Of a DNA stretch of 64,000 bases, positions 8,570 through 17,974 are shown piece after piece. This stretch comes from CAZUAQ01 sp964618455 (GTDB lineage Bacteria; Planctomycetota; Phycisphaerae; UBA1845; PWPN01), in contig CAZUAQ010000005.1 in the NCBI GenBank assembly GCA_964618455.1, positions 62,001 through 126,000 of the forward strand, written 5' to 3'. The notes beneath the pieces are model-generated. The model saw nothing but the letters and a program-made list of their open reading frames with translations, did no database searches and was not told the origin of the DNA. Numbering within the stretch: position 1 is the stretch's first letter; each line of letters opens with the position of its first letter. A program made the position numbers and the translations under genes.

Positions 8570-9822
8570 GTAGTGGTTACGACAAATTGCGCGTCGGCCT
8601 AGTATGCCCGGGATGGCCTCCGTCGGAGTATGCCAATGGGATCGTCACCTACGTGGATGCGATTTCGCGGGGTCTGGCTCGCCACGGCGTGGAACCTGTG
8701 ATCCTGGCCGGGAAAATTCGCGGTCACAAGTCAAACGGCATGAGGATCAAGGATCGGCGAGAGTACGCACCCGCAGCTTCACTCTGGGAAAGAGGAGTTC
8801 GACGGTTCGGCTTGGAGAGGAGCCGACAGGGATTGTTGTCGCGCCGCATCGGGGAAGGGGTTGCCCGGGCGGCCGAAGCGGCGAAGTGCGATCTTATTGA
8901 AATCGAGGAGACCTGGGGGTGGTCACGGCACGTGGCGGCGGCCACCTCGATTCCCGTGATTGTTCGGCTGCATGGTCCCTGGTTTCTCAGCGGTACCATG
9001 CTGAAGCGCCAGGTTGAGAAGAGTTTCAAAGCACGCATCGGATGGGAGAAAGAGGGACTTCTCCAGGCGGTCGCCGTGACTTCCCCTAGCAACGACGTCC
9101 TGGAGAAGACGCAGAAATTCTATGGGATCCACCTTCCGCGGTCGGCGGTCATAGCCAATCCGATCGCAACGACCGCCCAGGATCGCTGCTGGCGGCAAGA
9201 GGAGGCCGATCCCAACCTCATGTTGTTCGTCGGTCGCTTCGATCGCCTCAAGGGAGGGGATCTGGTCCTACGTGCCATGGCATCAATTCTTCGTGATCAT
9301 CCCGAGGCTACACTGAAGTATGTGGGTCCCGACCAGGGATTCCAGGGTGATGATGGTGTCGTGTGGTCCATTCAGGACTACCTGAAACATGTCATTTCGG
9401 ATGAAGCGATTCGCTGCCGCGTCGATATCATGGGACGCCGGAGACCCGAGGACATTTCGGTAATGCGTCGCCAGTCCGGTTTTGCGATCGTGGCGTCGCG
9501 CTATGAGAATTTCCCTTATTCGGTGCTCGAAGCCATGTCATCCGGTACTCCGCTTGTAGCCTCTCGGATCGGGGGCATCGCCGAAATGATCGTCGACGGC
9601 AAACAGGGATTGCTCTTTACCCCGGAAGACGTCCCGGACCTGATCTCCAGATCTTCGGAGTTGCTGAGCAATCCGGGGAGGGCCGCTGAACTCGGAGCGG
9701 CTGCTCGCGCGCGAAGTGAATCAGAGTACTCGGAAGATGCCATCGCGAAGCGCATGGCGGAGTTCTATGCGGAATTGATCCGCCGGCCCTCGGCGGGACA
9801 GGTTCGGCAGGAGATGAGTTGA
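8566..9822 (+). CDS. GT4-family glycosyltransferase
   Basis: 418 residues with a GT-B fold outline. The N-terminal domain has PGWPPSEYANGIVTYVDAIS, and the C-terminal nucleotide-sugar domain has LMLFVGRFDRLKGGDLVL and the acidic ExE-type loop in RYENFPYSVLEAMSSGTPLVAS. It adds one sugar to the growing repeat unit; donor and acceptor cannot be told. The start is TTG 8566, overlapping the sulfotransferase stop, which implies translational coupling. It ends in a TTGA overlap with the ligase-like gene. Confidence 0.88.
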   Translation: MSSGYDKLRVGLVCPGWPPSEYANGIVTYVDAISRGLARHGVEPVILAGKIRGHKSNGMRIKDRREYAPAASLWERGVRRFGLERSRQGLLSRRIGEGVARAAEAAKCDLIEIEETWGWSRHVAAATSIPVIVRLHGPWFLSGTMLKRQVEKSFKARIGWEKEGLLQAVAVTSPSNDVLEKTQKFYGIHLPRSAVIANPIATTAQDRCWRQEEADPNLMLFVGRFDRLKGGDLVLRAMASILRDHPEATLKYVGPDQGFQGDDGVVWSIQDYLKHVISDEAIRCRVDIMGRRRPEDISVMRRQSGFAIVASRYENFPYSVLEAMSSGTPLVASRIGGIAEMIVDGKQGLLFTPEDVPDLISRSSELLSNPGRAAELGAAARARSESEYSEDAIAKRMAEFYAELIRRPSAGQVRQEMS

Positions 9823-11195
9823 CCACGGCAGCAAACTTCGCAATGTTCGGCTGGATTCCCTTCGGCCTTACCCTTTTCTTTCTGCTGCCGTCGCGCAAGG
9901 CGATCTTGTGCTGCTACATGATCGGATGGTTGTTCTTGCCACAGGCGGCGTACTGGCTGCCGGGTTTGCCGGACTACGATCGCATCGTCGCGGTGAACAG
10001 CGTCGCGTTCCTAGGATTGGCATTTACGGATCGCGGGACGCTGTTGTCCTTTAAGCCTGTGCTGCTGGACAGTTTCATCGCGGTCTTCTGTCTCTGTCCG
10101 TTGCCGACGTCCCTTGCAAATGGGCTGGGCGGGTACGATGGCATGTCCGGGGTCATTGAACATGTGCTTTACTGGGGCATTCCGTACTGGATAGGGCGGG
10201 CTTATTTCCGAGACTTAAACGCCATTCGAGATCTTGCATTTGCGCTCTTTCTTGCGGGGCTCGTTTACGTTCCTTTCTGTTTGTATGAGATACGAATGAG
10301 CCCTCAGCTACACAACATCGTTTATGGATATGGATGGCGATGGGGTGGGATGCGACTAGGTGGCTATCGACCGAGTGTTTTTATGAATACTGGCTTGGAA
10401 CTCGGATTGTGGATGAGTGCAACCAGTATTGCCGGGTTCTGTTTGTGGCGGTCCGGCGCCCTTCGGCAGATTTACGGGATCCCCGTTGCGTGGCTGGCCG
10501 TCGGGCTCCTGTTGGTGACGGTCATGTGTCGTTCCCTGGGGGCTTTGGCCTTGTTGGGGCTCGGTATTCTTGCCCTCTCTTCGGTGCGGCTGGTCAGAAC
10601 GAAGTTGCCATTGCTTCTTCTGTTCCTGGGCCCCATCCTTTACGTCGGTGCAAGGGTGGGATTCGATTGGTATCCCGATACGGTGATTCGATTGGCATCG
10701 GATATCGAGGAGGAGCGAGCAGAATCGTTCAACTTTCGCTTGGAGCAGGAAAACCACTTGATCGCCAAGGCGTGGGAACGACCTGTGTTGGGCTGGGGTG
10801 GGCATGGCCGAAATCGAGTCTACGATGATGCGGGAAATGATCTATCCACAACGGACGGCCTGTGGATCCTGATCTTTGGAAAGTATGGATTCGTGGGGCT
10901 CATGTCGGTCTTTGCCCTGACGGTGGTCCCTTCGGTCCTGATCTGGAAACACATCCCGACTGAAGCGTGGATGAAGCCCATGGTCGCTCCGATGACGGCG
11001 ATTGCAGTGGTCATCAATCTGTACATGATCGATAGCCTCATGAATGCCATGATTAACCCTGTGTATCACCTCATGTTTGGATCGGTTTACAGTCTGGCTA
11101 TCGGTCTGCAGCAGGGCGGAGCGGTGAGTCGATCCCGTTCGGCGCTGAAACTGCAGCCACAGGTGTCGGCAGGCTCACAGGGAACCCCCGGATAA
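9819..11195 (+). CDS. O-antigen ligase/Wzy polymerase-like membrane protein
   Basis: 458 residues with ten or more hydrophobic segments and one large extracytoplasmic loop near residues 280-345. The loop ends in RPVLGWGGHGRNRVYD, the type of motif seen in O-antigen ligase/polymerase (Wzy_C/WaaL) proteins. It probably polymerises or ligates the flipped repeat units. The start is a TTG at 9819 coupled to the preceding stop. This is the last gene of the tightly overlapping first block; about 200 bp of non-coding sequence follow before a pseudogene. Confidence 0.8.
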   Translation: MTTAANFAMFGWIPFGLTLFFLLPSRKAILCCYMIGWLFLPQAAYWLPGLPDYDRIVAVNSVAFLGLAFTDRGTLLSFKPVLLDSFIAVFCLCPLPTSLANGLGGYDGMSGVIEHVLYWGIPYWIGRAYFRDLNAIRDLAFALFLAGLVYVPFCLYEIRMSPQLHNIVYGYGWRWGGMRLGGYRPSVFMNTGLELGLWMSATSIAGFCLWRSGALRQIYGIPVAWLAVGLLLVTVMCRSLGALALLGLGILALSSVRLVRTKLPLLLLFLGPILYVGARVGFDWYPDTVIRLASDIEEERAESFNFRLEQENHLIAKAWERPVLGWGGHGRNRVYDDAGNDLSTTDGLWILIFGKYGFVGLMSVFALTVVPSVLIWKHIPTEAWMKPMVAPMTAIAVVINLYMIDSLMNAMINPVYHLMFGSVYSLAIGLQQGGAVSRSRSALKLQPQVSAGSQGTPG

Positions 11196-11405
11196 TCCTG
11201 CGCGGAAGTACTTGTCGAAGCCCTTGCGACGGCATCGCGATGTGTATCGAGTACTACCGTTTCCATGGGGCTTGATATCCTCACCGCTTCATCATGCATA
11301 CATGCGGAACTGATCGTGGAAAGAAGCCATGCCTCCGATGGAGAGATCGTCGCGGTATTTCCGTAGGCGGAGATATCTGGTATTGTGTGCCTATAGACCA
11401 TTCAT

Positions 11406-11950
11406 GTGCTGGCGTATGTGGACAGGGGTAAAGTGATTGTCACCACAGACTGGTCCAGGTCTCTGGAACTGCTTCGCGACTCCCTCCGGGAAAGGTGCGG
11501 TGAGATTGTCTGTGTGGCGCCGACCGTGGAGATGAGCACATACAACTTAGGCAATCACTGGGAGAGGCAGAGCATCTGGATGACATTCGGTACGAGCCCA
11601 GCGTAGCTCGATATGAGAGGGCTCGAACCTATTGGCTGAGCCGCAGAAGTCGTTGGTTGAAGGACATATCGCTGTATGCCGAGCAGGCAGACGTAGTTCA
11701 TGTCGGTTTGAATGACCTCTATCAACCCTTCAACTACGATGCATGCACGGTCGCCATGCGATATCACCGACCGACTGCGTTCGCTCGGTATACCGTTACA
11801 GTCAGCCAGGTTGATCCTTCCGACTTGAAGGGATTCGTGCGGAGAACCAAGACGAGGGTATACATGGGGCTCAATGATCGCCGCCTGCGATCGATGTTGA
11901 AGAAGGTCTCACTGGCTTTGCTGAAGGGGCGATCTCTGTTCGAGCGCTAG
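11406..11950 (+). pseudogene. Glycosyltransferase remnant, frameshifted and truncated
   Basis: Two frames read as one decayed protein. The frame starting with GTG 11406 gives a coherent N-terminal Rossmann-like piece (GKVIVTTDWSRSLELLRDSL) and then loses sense. A second frame, open from 11504, carries coherent sequence (ARTYWLSRRSRWLKDISLYA; ADVVHVGLNDLYQPFNYDA) up to a stop at 11948-11950. The switch lies about 11505-11560. The product resembles the acceptor half of a GT4 enzyme; the whole nucleotide-sugar-binding half is missing. Identification as a GT remnant is inference from sequence character and neighbours. Confidence 0.6.
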
Positions 11951-12014
11951 CCGACGCTGGGACGGGTGTGAATTGTATGGGAAATCAGCGGTACAATTGA
12001 ATGAACCGGGAATC

Positions 12015-12953
12015 ATGAATAACAACATCTGCTTCATAGTGGGCGCGGAGCGTTCTGGCTCAACAGTGCTCCGACTCATGCTTGGGCATCATCCGAAAAT
12101 CTGTTGGATGCAAGAGTTTGAATACGCAGTTGATCAGGTAACCCCGGATGGCCACTGGCCCGATTTAAGTGATTACGTGGAATGGCTTAGCACTCATCGA
12201 ATCTTTTTGGCGCGTCAGTTAGATATTGATCGAAACCTTGATTATCCGGACTTGGTCCGTAGCTTTCTTACTCAGTACCAGCAACGTGAAGGGAAGCCGA
12301 TAATCGGCGCCACGGTGCACAGGAGTTTTGATCGCGTGCTCTATATCTGGCCTGAGGCGCGATTTATCCATATCGTTCGGGATCCTCGTGATGTAGCTCG
12401 ATCATGCGTGGCGATGGGATGGGGAGGCAACACCTACACTGGCATCGCTAGATGGATCGAGGTAGAGAAATGTTGGGACCAACTGCGGGCTAAGGTGTGC
12501 CCATCACGCGTTAAGGAAGTACGCCAGGAGGATTTAATCCGAGAACCAGTGACTTCATTGAACATCATTTGCGACTTCATTGGCGTTGAGTATTCGGCTG
12601 AAATGCTATCATATCCGGACAACACGACTTACGATGCGCCAAATCCGAAACTCGTGGAGCAGTGGCGAAGTAAGGCCACTGAATTGGAAGTTCGTCTCGT
12701 CGAGTATCGCGTCGGTGATCTTCTAGAGCGGCGAGGCTATGAACCAAGTGGTCTAAAGCCACTGAGATTAGGGGTTACCTATCAGGCTTACTTGTATGTG
12801 CAGGATCGGATTGCCCGCATTCGTAGCCGGTGGCGACGTTACGGCTTCCTGTTATGGGCAGAGGATGTTCTTTCCCGGCGGTTGGGTATGCGATCCTGGC
12901 AGAAACGGATTCGTCTTCAAATAAATGAGATCAATACTACTCATTTGAAGTAA
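12015..12953 (+). CDS. Sulfotransferase family protein (second of four)
   Basis: 312 residues. The 5'-PSB loop is FIVGAERSGSTVLRLML near the N-terminus, and the 3'-PB region is ARFIHIVRDPRDVARSCV with conserved Arg, Asp-Pro-Arg and Ser. This is the canonical bacterial sulfotransferase_3-like pattern, clearer than in the first sulfotransferase. I use ATG 12015 (weak GGGA upstream) rather than TTG 11973, which lies before the start of similarity. The sequence is visibly richer in A/T than the flanking sugar genes and lies directly after a pseudogene, both consistent with recent acquisition. Confidence 0.88.
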   Translation: MNNNICFIVGAERSGSTVLRLMLGHHPKICWMQEFEYAVDQVTPDGHWPDLSDYVEWLSTHRIFLARQLDIDRNLDYPDLVRSFLTQYQQREGKPIIGATVHRSFDRVLYIWPEARFIHIVRDPRDVARSCVAMGWGGNTYTGIARWIEVEKCWDQLRAKVCPSRVKEVRQEDLIREPVTSLNIICDFIGVEYSAEMLSYPDNTTYDAPNPKLVEQWRSKATELEVRLVEYRVGDLLERRGYEPSGLKPLRLGVTYQAYLYVQDRIARIRSRWRRYGFLLWAEDVLSRRLGMRSWQKRIRLQINEINTTHLK

Positions 12954-12965
12954 GGGCTATTACTG

Positions 12966-13769
12966 ATGACTTCTATTTCCAGTGTTCCCGTGTTTATTCT
13001 GTGCGGCGGACTGGGGACGCGGCTCAAGGAACAGACCGAATTGATCCCCAAGCCGATGGTGCCCATCGGGAACCGGCCGATGCTGTGGCACATCATGCAC
13101 ACATACGCGCATTACGGGTTCCGTCGCTTTGTTCTTTGCTGTGGCTATAAGGCGGAGGTGATCAAGAGCTACTTCCTGAATTACGCATCCATGAACAGTG
13201 ACTTCACGGTCGAGCTGGTGAGCAACAACGTGACCGTGCATTCGATCGACCATGAGCAGGACTGGGAAGTGACGCTGGCCTATACAGGCGAATTGACCAT
13301 GACGGGGGCCCGTGTGGCCCGGGCGGCGGACCGCTACCTGGGAAACGCCGAGTGTTTCGCCGTAACATATGGGGATGGTGTGACCGACGTGGATCTGGCG
13401 GCGGAATATGCCTTTCACTTGGGTCACGACCAGCTTGGCACGGTCCTCGGCATCCACCCACCGTCGCGATTCGGCCAGATCGTGCTCGACGGGCACAAGG
13501 TATTGAAGTTTGAGGAGAAACCCGAGTTTGTCGATGAGTGGATCAACGGCGGCTATTTCTTCTTCCGCCGGGGGGTTCTGGATTACCTTTCCAAGGATGA
13601 AAGTTGCGTGCTGGAACGCGCTCCGCTGGTCAAGATGGCCGCGGACCGCCAACTGGCCATGTACAAGCACGACGGGTTCTGGGCTTGTATGGATACACAG
13701 CGTGATCTGGATACGTTGAACAAGACGTGGTCAAGTGGAAAAGCGCCCTGGGCGGTCTGGAATCGATAA
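12966..13769 (+). CDS. rfbF: Glucose-1-phosphate cytidylyltransferase
   Basis: Makes CDP-glucose from glucose 1-phosphate and CTP, the first step to CDP-linked deoxy and branched sugars. The 267-residue length and motifs fit: nucleotide-binding GGLGTRL (14-20) followed by KEQTELIPKPM, YGDG (135-138), and EEKP...WINGGYFFF in the C-terminal half. It lies 12 bp after the sulfotransferase stop with AAGGG upstream. A CDP-glucose 4,6-dehydratase is the expected partner, but neither neighbouring SDR is an obvious one. Confidence 0.93.
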   Translation: MTSISSVPVFILCGGLGTRLKEQTELIPKPMVPIGNRPMLWHIMHTYAHYGFRRFVLCCGYKAEVIKSYFLNYASMNSDFTVELVSNNVTVHSIDHEQDWEVTLAYTGELTMTGARVARAADRYLGNAECFAVTYGDGVTDVDLAAEYAFHLGHDQLGTVLGIHPPSRFGQIVLDGHKVLKFEEKPEFVDEWINGGYFFFRRGVLDYLSKDESCVLERAPLVKMAADRQLAMYKHDGFWACMDTQRDLDTLNKTWSSGKAPWAVWNR

Positions 13770-13812
13770 TGCCGGCGCATGATCCGATAAATCACGGGAA
13801 GGACGGGATCGC

Positions 13813-14820
13813 ATGAAAGTAATGGTGACGGGACACAAGGGATACATCGGCGTCCATCTGGTCGAGTTGCTCAAGCAGGCGGGCCATGAGGTAACGGGCT
13901 GCGACATCAACCTGTTCGAAGGATGTGAGTGGGATGCGCTGGTCGCTCCCGACCATGAACTGGTCAAGGACGTGCGCGACCTGACACCGGCTGATCTTGA
14001 CGGGCATGATGCCGTGTGTCATCTGGCGGCGATCTCCAATGACCCCATGGGCGAACTGGATCCGCAGATCACGCTGAACATCAATCGCGACGGCTCGGTC
14101 CACGTGGCCCAGGCGGCGAAGCAGGCGGGCGTCGGCCGGTTCCTCTTCTCGGGAAGCTGCTCTGTGTACGGCAAGGGGGCCAACCTCGATCTCGATGAAA
14201 GCGATCCGCTGAACCCACTCACCGCCTATGCCCAGTCGAAAATCGAGACCGAGAAACTCGTGAGCGGCCTGTCAGACGAGGATTTCATTCCGGTCTACCT
14301 GCGCAACGCGACGGCCTATGGGTATTCTCCCATGCTTCGAATCGACCTGGTAGTCAATAACCTCCTGGCGTCGGTGCTGTCGTACGGAGAGATACGAATC
14401 AAGAGTGACGGTTCACCCTGGCGGCCTTTGATACACTGTCGCGATATCGCACACGCGTTTGTGGCCTTGATGACGGCCCCGAGGGACGTGGTCCGTAACC
14501 AGGCGATCAACATCGGCGGAAACAGTGAGAATTATCAGGTCAAAGACGTTGCAGACCGGGTGAAAGCGCTGATCCCGTCGGGTAAAATCGTGTATACCGG
14601 AGAGATCGGGGAGGATCCCCGAGACTACCGTGTACGGTTCGACAAACTGAATCGCCTTCTTCCGGACTTCAAGCTTGAGTACAATCTGGCTTCCGGAATG
14701 GAAGATCTGCACCGCCGCATGGTCGATCACGGATTCGACGCAAAGGATTTCGAGGGAGATCAGTTTATTCGATTCCGGACTTTGAAGCATCGCCTGGATC
14801 GCATCGGTATCGTGGCGTAG
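13813..14820 (+). CDS. NAD-dependent epimerase/dehydratase (extended SDR)
   Basis: 335 residues. The Rossmann motif is GHKGYIG (7-13), the catalytic Ser region is SGSCSVYG, and the catalytic pair is Tyr139-xxx-Lys143 (YAQSK). It acts on a nucleotide sugar, most simply a CDP-hexose made by the preceding gene. Possible reactions are 4,6-dehydration, 4-reduction or epimerisation; the sequence alone does not decide. GGAAGGA lies well placed before ATG 13813. It sits between rfbF and rfbC. Confidence 0.88.
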   Translation: MKVMVTGHKGYIGVHLVELLKQAGHEVTGCDINLFEGCEWDALVAPDHELVKDVRDLTPADLDGHDAVCHLAAISNDPMGELDPQITLNINRDGSVHVAQAAKQAGVGRFLFSGSCSVYGKGANLDLDESDPLNPLTAYAQSKIETEKLVSGLSDEDFIPVYLRNATAYGYSPMLRIDLVVNNLLASVLSYGEIRIKSDGSPWRPLIHCRDIAHAFVALMTAPRDVVRNQAINIGGNSENYQVKDVADRVKALIPSGKIVYTGEIGEDPRDYRVRFDKLNRLLPDFKLEYNLASGMEDLHRRMVDHGFDAKDFEGDQFIRFRTLKHRLDRIGIVA

Positions 14821-14886
14821 GTCGTCGGTGGTGTACGACGGCCCCCGTTTTCGTCGAAGAATTCTAACGTCAGGAGAGTGTGACGG

Positions 14887-15438
14887 ATGAAATTCAACGA
14901 AACGCCGATCCCCGGCGTCTTTGTCATCGACCTGGAAAAGCGTGGAGATGACCGCGGATTCTTCGCACGCGTGTTCTGCACGAATGAATTCAATGAGGCC
15001 GGCCTGGTCACCGATTTTGTCCAGGTCAATAACTCGCTCACCGGGGACAAGGGCACGCTTCGCGGAATGCACTATCAGATTCCTCCGCATGCCGAAACGA
15101 AAATCGTGCGTTGCATCCGGGGGGCGCTATGGGATTGCGTCCTGGATCTCCGACTCGGTTCGCCGACCTTCGGCCGTTGGTACGGCGCTGAACTCTCTGC
15201 GGACAATCGGCGCATGATGTATGTTCCCAAGGGCTTCGCCCACGGTTTTATCACGCTCGAGGATGATACGGAGGCCTTCTATTTTGTGGACGAGTACTAC
15301 GCGCCCGACGCCGAGCGAGGAGTTCGATGGGACGATCCCGCGTTCAACATCGCGTGGCCGGCCTCACCGATCGCGCTGTCGGACAAAGACAAGCGTTATC
15401 CCGATTTTGATCCTGAAAAGGCGGGCGTGAGAATCTGA
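14887..15438 (+). CDS. rfbC: dTDP-4-dehydrorhamnose 3,5-epimerase family protein
   Basis: 183 residues, the usual RfbC length, with the cupin fold signatures RGMHYQ, the basic TKIVRCIRGALWDCVLDLR and the MYVPKGFAHGF strand carrying the second conserved His. Family members epimerise C3 and/or C5 of 4-keto-6-deoxy sugars. Here no rfbA/B/D is nearby and the activating gene is a cytidylyltransferase. The substrate is therefore more likely a CDP-4-keto-6-deoxy sugar than dTDP-rhamnose precursors. AGGAGAG-like ribosome site before ATG 14887. Confidence 0.92.
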   Translation: MKFNETPIPGVFVIDLEKRGDDRGFFARVFCTNEFNEAGLVTDFVQVNNSLTGDKGTLRGMHYQIPPHAETKIVRCIRGALWDCVLDLRLGSPTFGRWYGAELSADNRRMMYVPKGFAHGFITLEDDTEAFYFVDEYYAPDAERGVRWDDPAFNIAWPASPIALSDKDKRYPDFDPEKAGVRI

Positions 15439-15444
15439 CCGATC

Positions 15445-16581
15445 ATGAGCGTACACGGACAACCACGAATGCTGATCATCTCGGAACGCGGGCTGAGGAT
15501 GCAATTACCTCGGCTGGCGTTCTACGAATTCGAAGATGTGGTGTGCCAAGTGGATCATGTCGAACTGTGCGTCCCGCAAGCGGAAGAGAATCCGAAAACT
15601 CGATGGACGAACTTCATCTCGAAATGTGCCAATAGGACTGGTTTCGAGGTGAGCCGGCGAGCCGAGATTCCGGAGATCCAACTGACCCGCGAATATGATC
15701 TACTCTTCGTGATTCTCCCGAGATGGACGGACTCCCTGGTGATTCTGGAAAAGATCAAAGGGTGGCGAGATCATGTACGTACGGCCATTTGCTGGGTCCA
15801 CGAAGTCTGGCATTCGTGGTTAGCGGATCCCAGGACACACGGTATTCTGCCGGTTCTTGAACGATTCGACCGGGTCATTGTTGGATTGAAGAGTTCAAGG
15901 TCGAAATTATCAGAACTTCTGAGGGTTCCCTGCGATTATGTTCAAGCAGGCATTGATGCGATCCGGTTTTGCCCTTATCCCAATCCGCCGCAGCGCTTTA
16001 TCGATTTTTACAGCATGGGTAGAAGATCTCAAGAAACCCATGAGGCGCTGTTGGAATGGGCGTCGGATCGGGACAAATACTACATGTACGATACAGTCCA
16101 GTCCCTGGCGGCGCTTGGTATCGACGCCTATCGCACGCATTTAGCCTCGCTCATCCAGCGCACGCGGTACTTTTCAGCGAACAAGGCGCGCGTCGATAAT
16201 CCGGAAGTGACGGCTGGCCAGGACGAGATCGGTTTACGTTATTTCGAGGGAGCGGCCGCAGGGACGATCATGATGGGCGAGACACCGCGGCATTCCGAGG
16301 CATTCCATGAGTTATTCAACTGGCCTGATGCCGTGATCGATGTTCCGTTCGGGTCGCGGGACATGGCGGAGGTCATCGACGCCTTGGAGAACGATCCTGA
16401 AAGAGTGGCCCGGATTCGCTACAATAACGTTATCAATTCTCTGACGCGACTCGACTGGGTACACAGTTGGCGGCGGATTCTGGAGTTATGTGATCTTCTG
16501 CCGACCGACGAAATGGTCGAAAGAGAAAGACGTCTTCGGCATCTTGCCGAGAGTGTCACCTGCAAAGTCGCGGCGGCATAG
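15445..16581 (+). CDS. Glycosyltransferase-like protein (CgeB/GT1-like)
   Basis: 378 residues, 6 bp after rfbC. The N-terminal half looks like the acceptor Rossmann domain. The C-terminal half has FIDFYSMGRRSQ, a tract ending RYFSANKARVDNP, and EIGLRYFEGAAAGTIMMGE. The last resembles the donor-binding Glu loop of GT-B enzymes, particularly CgeB-like 'glycosyl transferases group 1' proteins. It probably transfers the sugar made by the surrounding genes. The family assignment is moderate because the classical E-x7-E motif is not exact. Confidence 0.65.
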   Translation: MSVHGQPRMLIISERGLRMQLPRLAFYEFEDVVCQVDHVELCVPQAEENPKTRWTNFISKCANRTGFEVSRRAEIPEIQLTREYDLLFVILPRWTDSLVILEKIKGWRDHVRTAICWVHEVWHSWLADPRTHGILPVLERFDRVIVGLKSSRSKLSELLRVPCDYVQAGIDAIRFCPYPNPPQRFIDFYSMGRRSQETHEALLEWASDRDKYYMYDTVQSLAALGIDAYRTHLASLIQRTRYFSANKARVDNPEVTAGQDEIGLRYFEGAAAGTIMMGETPRHSEAFHELFNWPDAVIDVPFGSRDMAEVIDALENDPERVARIRYNNVINSLTRLDWVHSWRRILELCDLLPTDEMVERERRLRHLAESVTCKVAAA

Positions 16582-16605
16582 TATCCACCTTGTGGAGGCG
16601 ACCGG

Positions 16606-17868
16606 ATGGCAGATATACGTGAAGAAGCAGCATCCGCAGAAAAGCGCAGCATGACGGCGTCGTGCCGTTCCTGCGGACACGCGGGTCTGCAATTGATTCT
16701 GGACCTGGGGCGCATGCCGTTAACGGCTCGGTTTCTTTCACCCCAGGGAAATGATGAAGCCCCGGCCTATCCATTGGAGCTGGCCTTCTGTACGGAATGT
16801 ACCCTGGTGCAGATTCTGGAAACGGTTCCTCCGGAGGAGATGTTCTCGAGCGACTATCCCTACTATTCGTCCTACTCGGAGGCATGGCTGCGCCATTCCG
16901 CGGATCTCGCCAGAAAGTTGATTGCGCGGAAAGGGCTGACCCCAAAGCACCGGGTGATCGAGATTGCCAGCAACGACGGCTACCTGCTGAAGAATTTCGT
17001 GGCCGAGGGGATCCCGGTGCTGGGCATCGATCCTGCCGAAGGCACGGCGCGCGAAGCCGGGAAAGTCGGCGTACCGACGCTCTGTGAATTCTTTGCTGAA
17101 GGTGTGGGGCGGCGGCTTGCGGACGAAGGCAAGCAGGCGGATGTCATCCTCGGACTCAATGTGCTGGCTCACGTCGCTGAAATCCATTCGTTTCTCGACG
17201 GTGTACGCGTTCTCCTCAAGGACGATGGGCTGGCCGTGTTCGAGTTCCCCTACCTCTGCGACCTCGTCGCCGGGGTCCAGTTCGATACGATTTACCACGA
17301 ACACCTGTGCTACTACTCCCTGACCTCGGTGCGCCATCTTCTCGCCGGTCACGGTTTGTACGTCAATGACGTGGAGCACCTCACCTCCCATGGAGGCTCA
17401 CTCCGGATTTTCGCAGAGAAAAAGGACGCGCCGGGGTTGTCGGTAAAGGCGATGGAGGCGGAAGAGGCCAAGTGTGGGATCGACACGCCCGCCTACTACG
17501 ATTCGTTACGGCGCCGTACCGAGCAGCTCCGTGACGATCTCGTCGCCATGCTCCAGGATCTCAAGCGCCAGGGCAAGAGTGTAGCGGCCTACGGCGCTGC
17601 TGCGAAAGGAATCATTCTCCTTAACTATGCTGGGGTCGATGCAGAACTGGTGACCTGGATCGCGGATCGCAATCTCCATAAGCAGGGGCTTCTGATCCCG
17701 GGCGTACGTATCCCGGTCTGCGATCCTACCCGATTGCTCGAGGAGCGTCCCGACTACCTCCTGATTCTCCCCTGGAATCTCTCCGAAGAGATCATGCATC
17801 AAGAGCGCGCCTATCGCGAAATGGGGGGCAAGTGCATCCTCCCGGTTCCGAGTCCTAAAATTGTGTGA
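16606..17868 (+). CDS. Class I SAM-dependent C-methyltransferase (TylC3/NovU-like) for nucleotide sugars
   Basis: 420 residues in the three-part layout of sugar C-methyltransferases. An N-terminal zinc domain has CRSCG...FCTEC. The SAM domain has VIEIASNDGYLL, GLNVLAHV, FEFPYLCDL and the YHEHLCYYSL segment. The C-terminal domain has YGAAAKG and ends in ILPWNLSEE. Enzymes of this type add a methyl branch to a 4-keto-6-deoxy nucleotide sugar. The strong GGAGG at 16594-16598 supports ATG 16606. Together with rfbF, rfbC and the SDRs it points to a branched-chain deoxysugar. Confidence 0.9.
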   Translation: MADIREEAASAEKRSMTASCRSCGHAGLQLILDLGRMPLTARFLSPQGNDEAPAYPLELAFCTECTLVQILETVPPEEMFSSDYPYYSSYSEAWLRHSADLARKLIARKGLTPKHRVIEIASNDGYLLKNFVAEGIPVLGIDPAEGTAREAGKVGVPTLCEFFAEGVGRRLADEGKQADVILGLNVLAHVAEIHSFLDGVRVLLKDDGLAVFEFPYLCDLVAGVQFDTIYHEHLCYYSLTSVRHLLAGHGLYVNDVEHLTSHGGSLRIFAEKKDAPGLSVKAMEAEEAKCGIDTPAYYDSLRRRTEQLRDDLVAMLQDLKRQGKSVAAYGAAAKGIILLNYAGVDAELVTWIADRNLHKQGLLIPGVRIPVCDPTRLLEERPDYLLILPWNLSEEIMHQERAYREMGGKCILPVPSPKIV

Positions 17869-17974
17869 AGCCCTCGTCGATGGCATCCTGGGCTTCTATG
17901 ATTCGCCCCACGAGGGTGAACACGCTGAGCTACTGAGTCGCCGCTGAATACATCAAGGATCGAGCAATCGCCTC

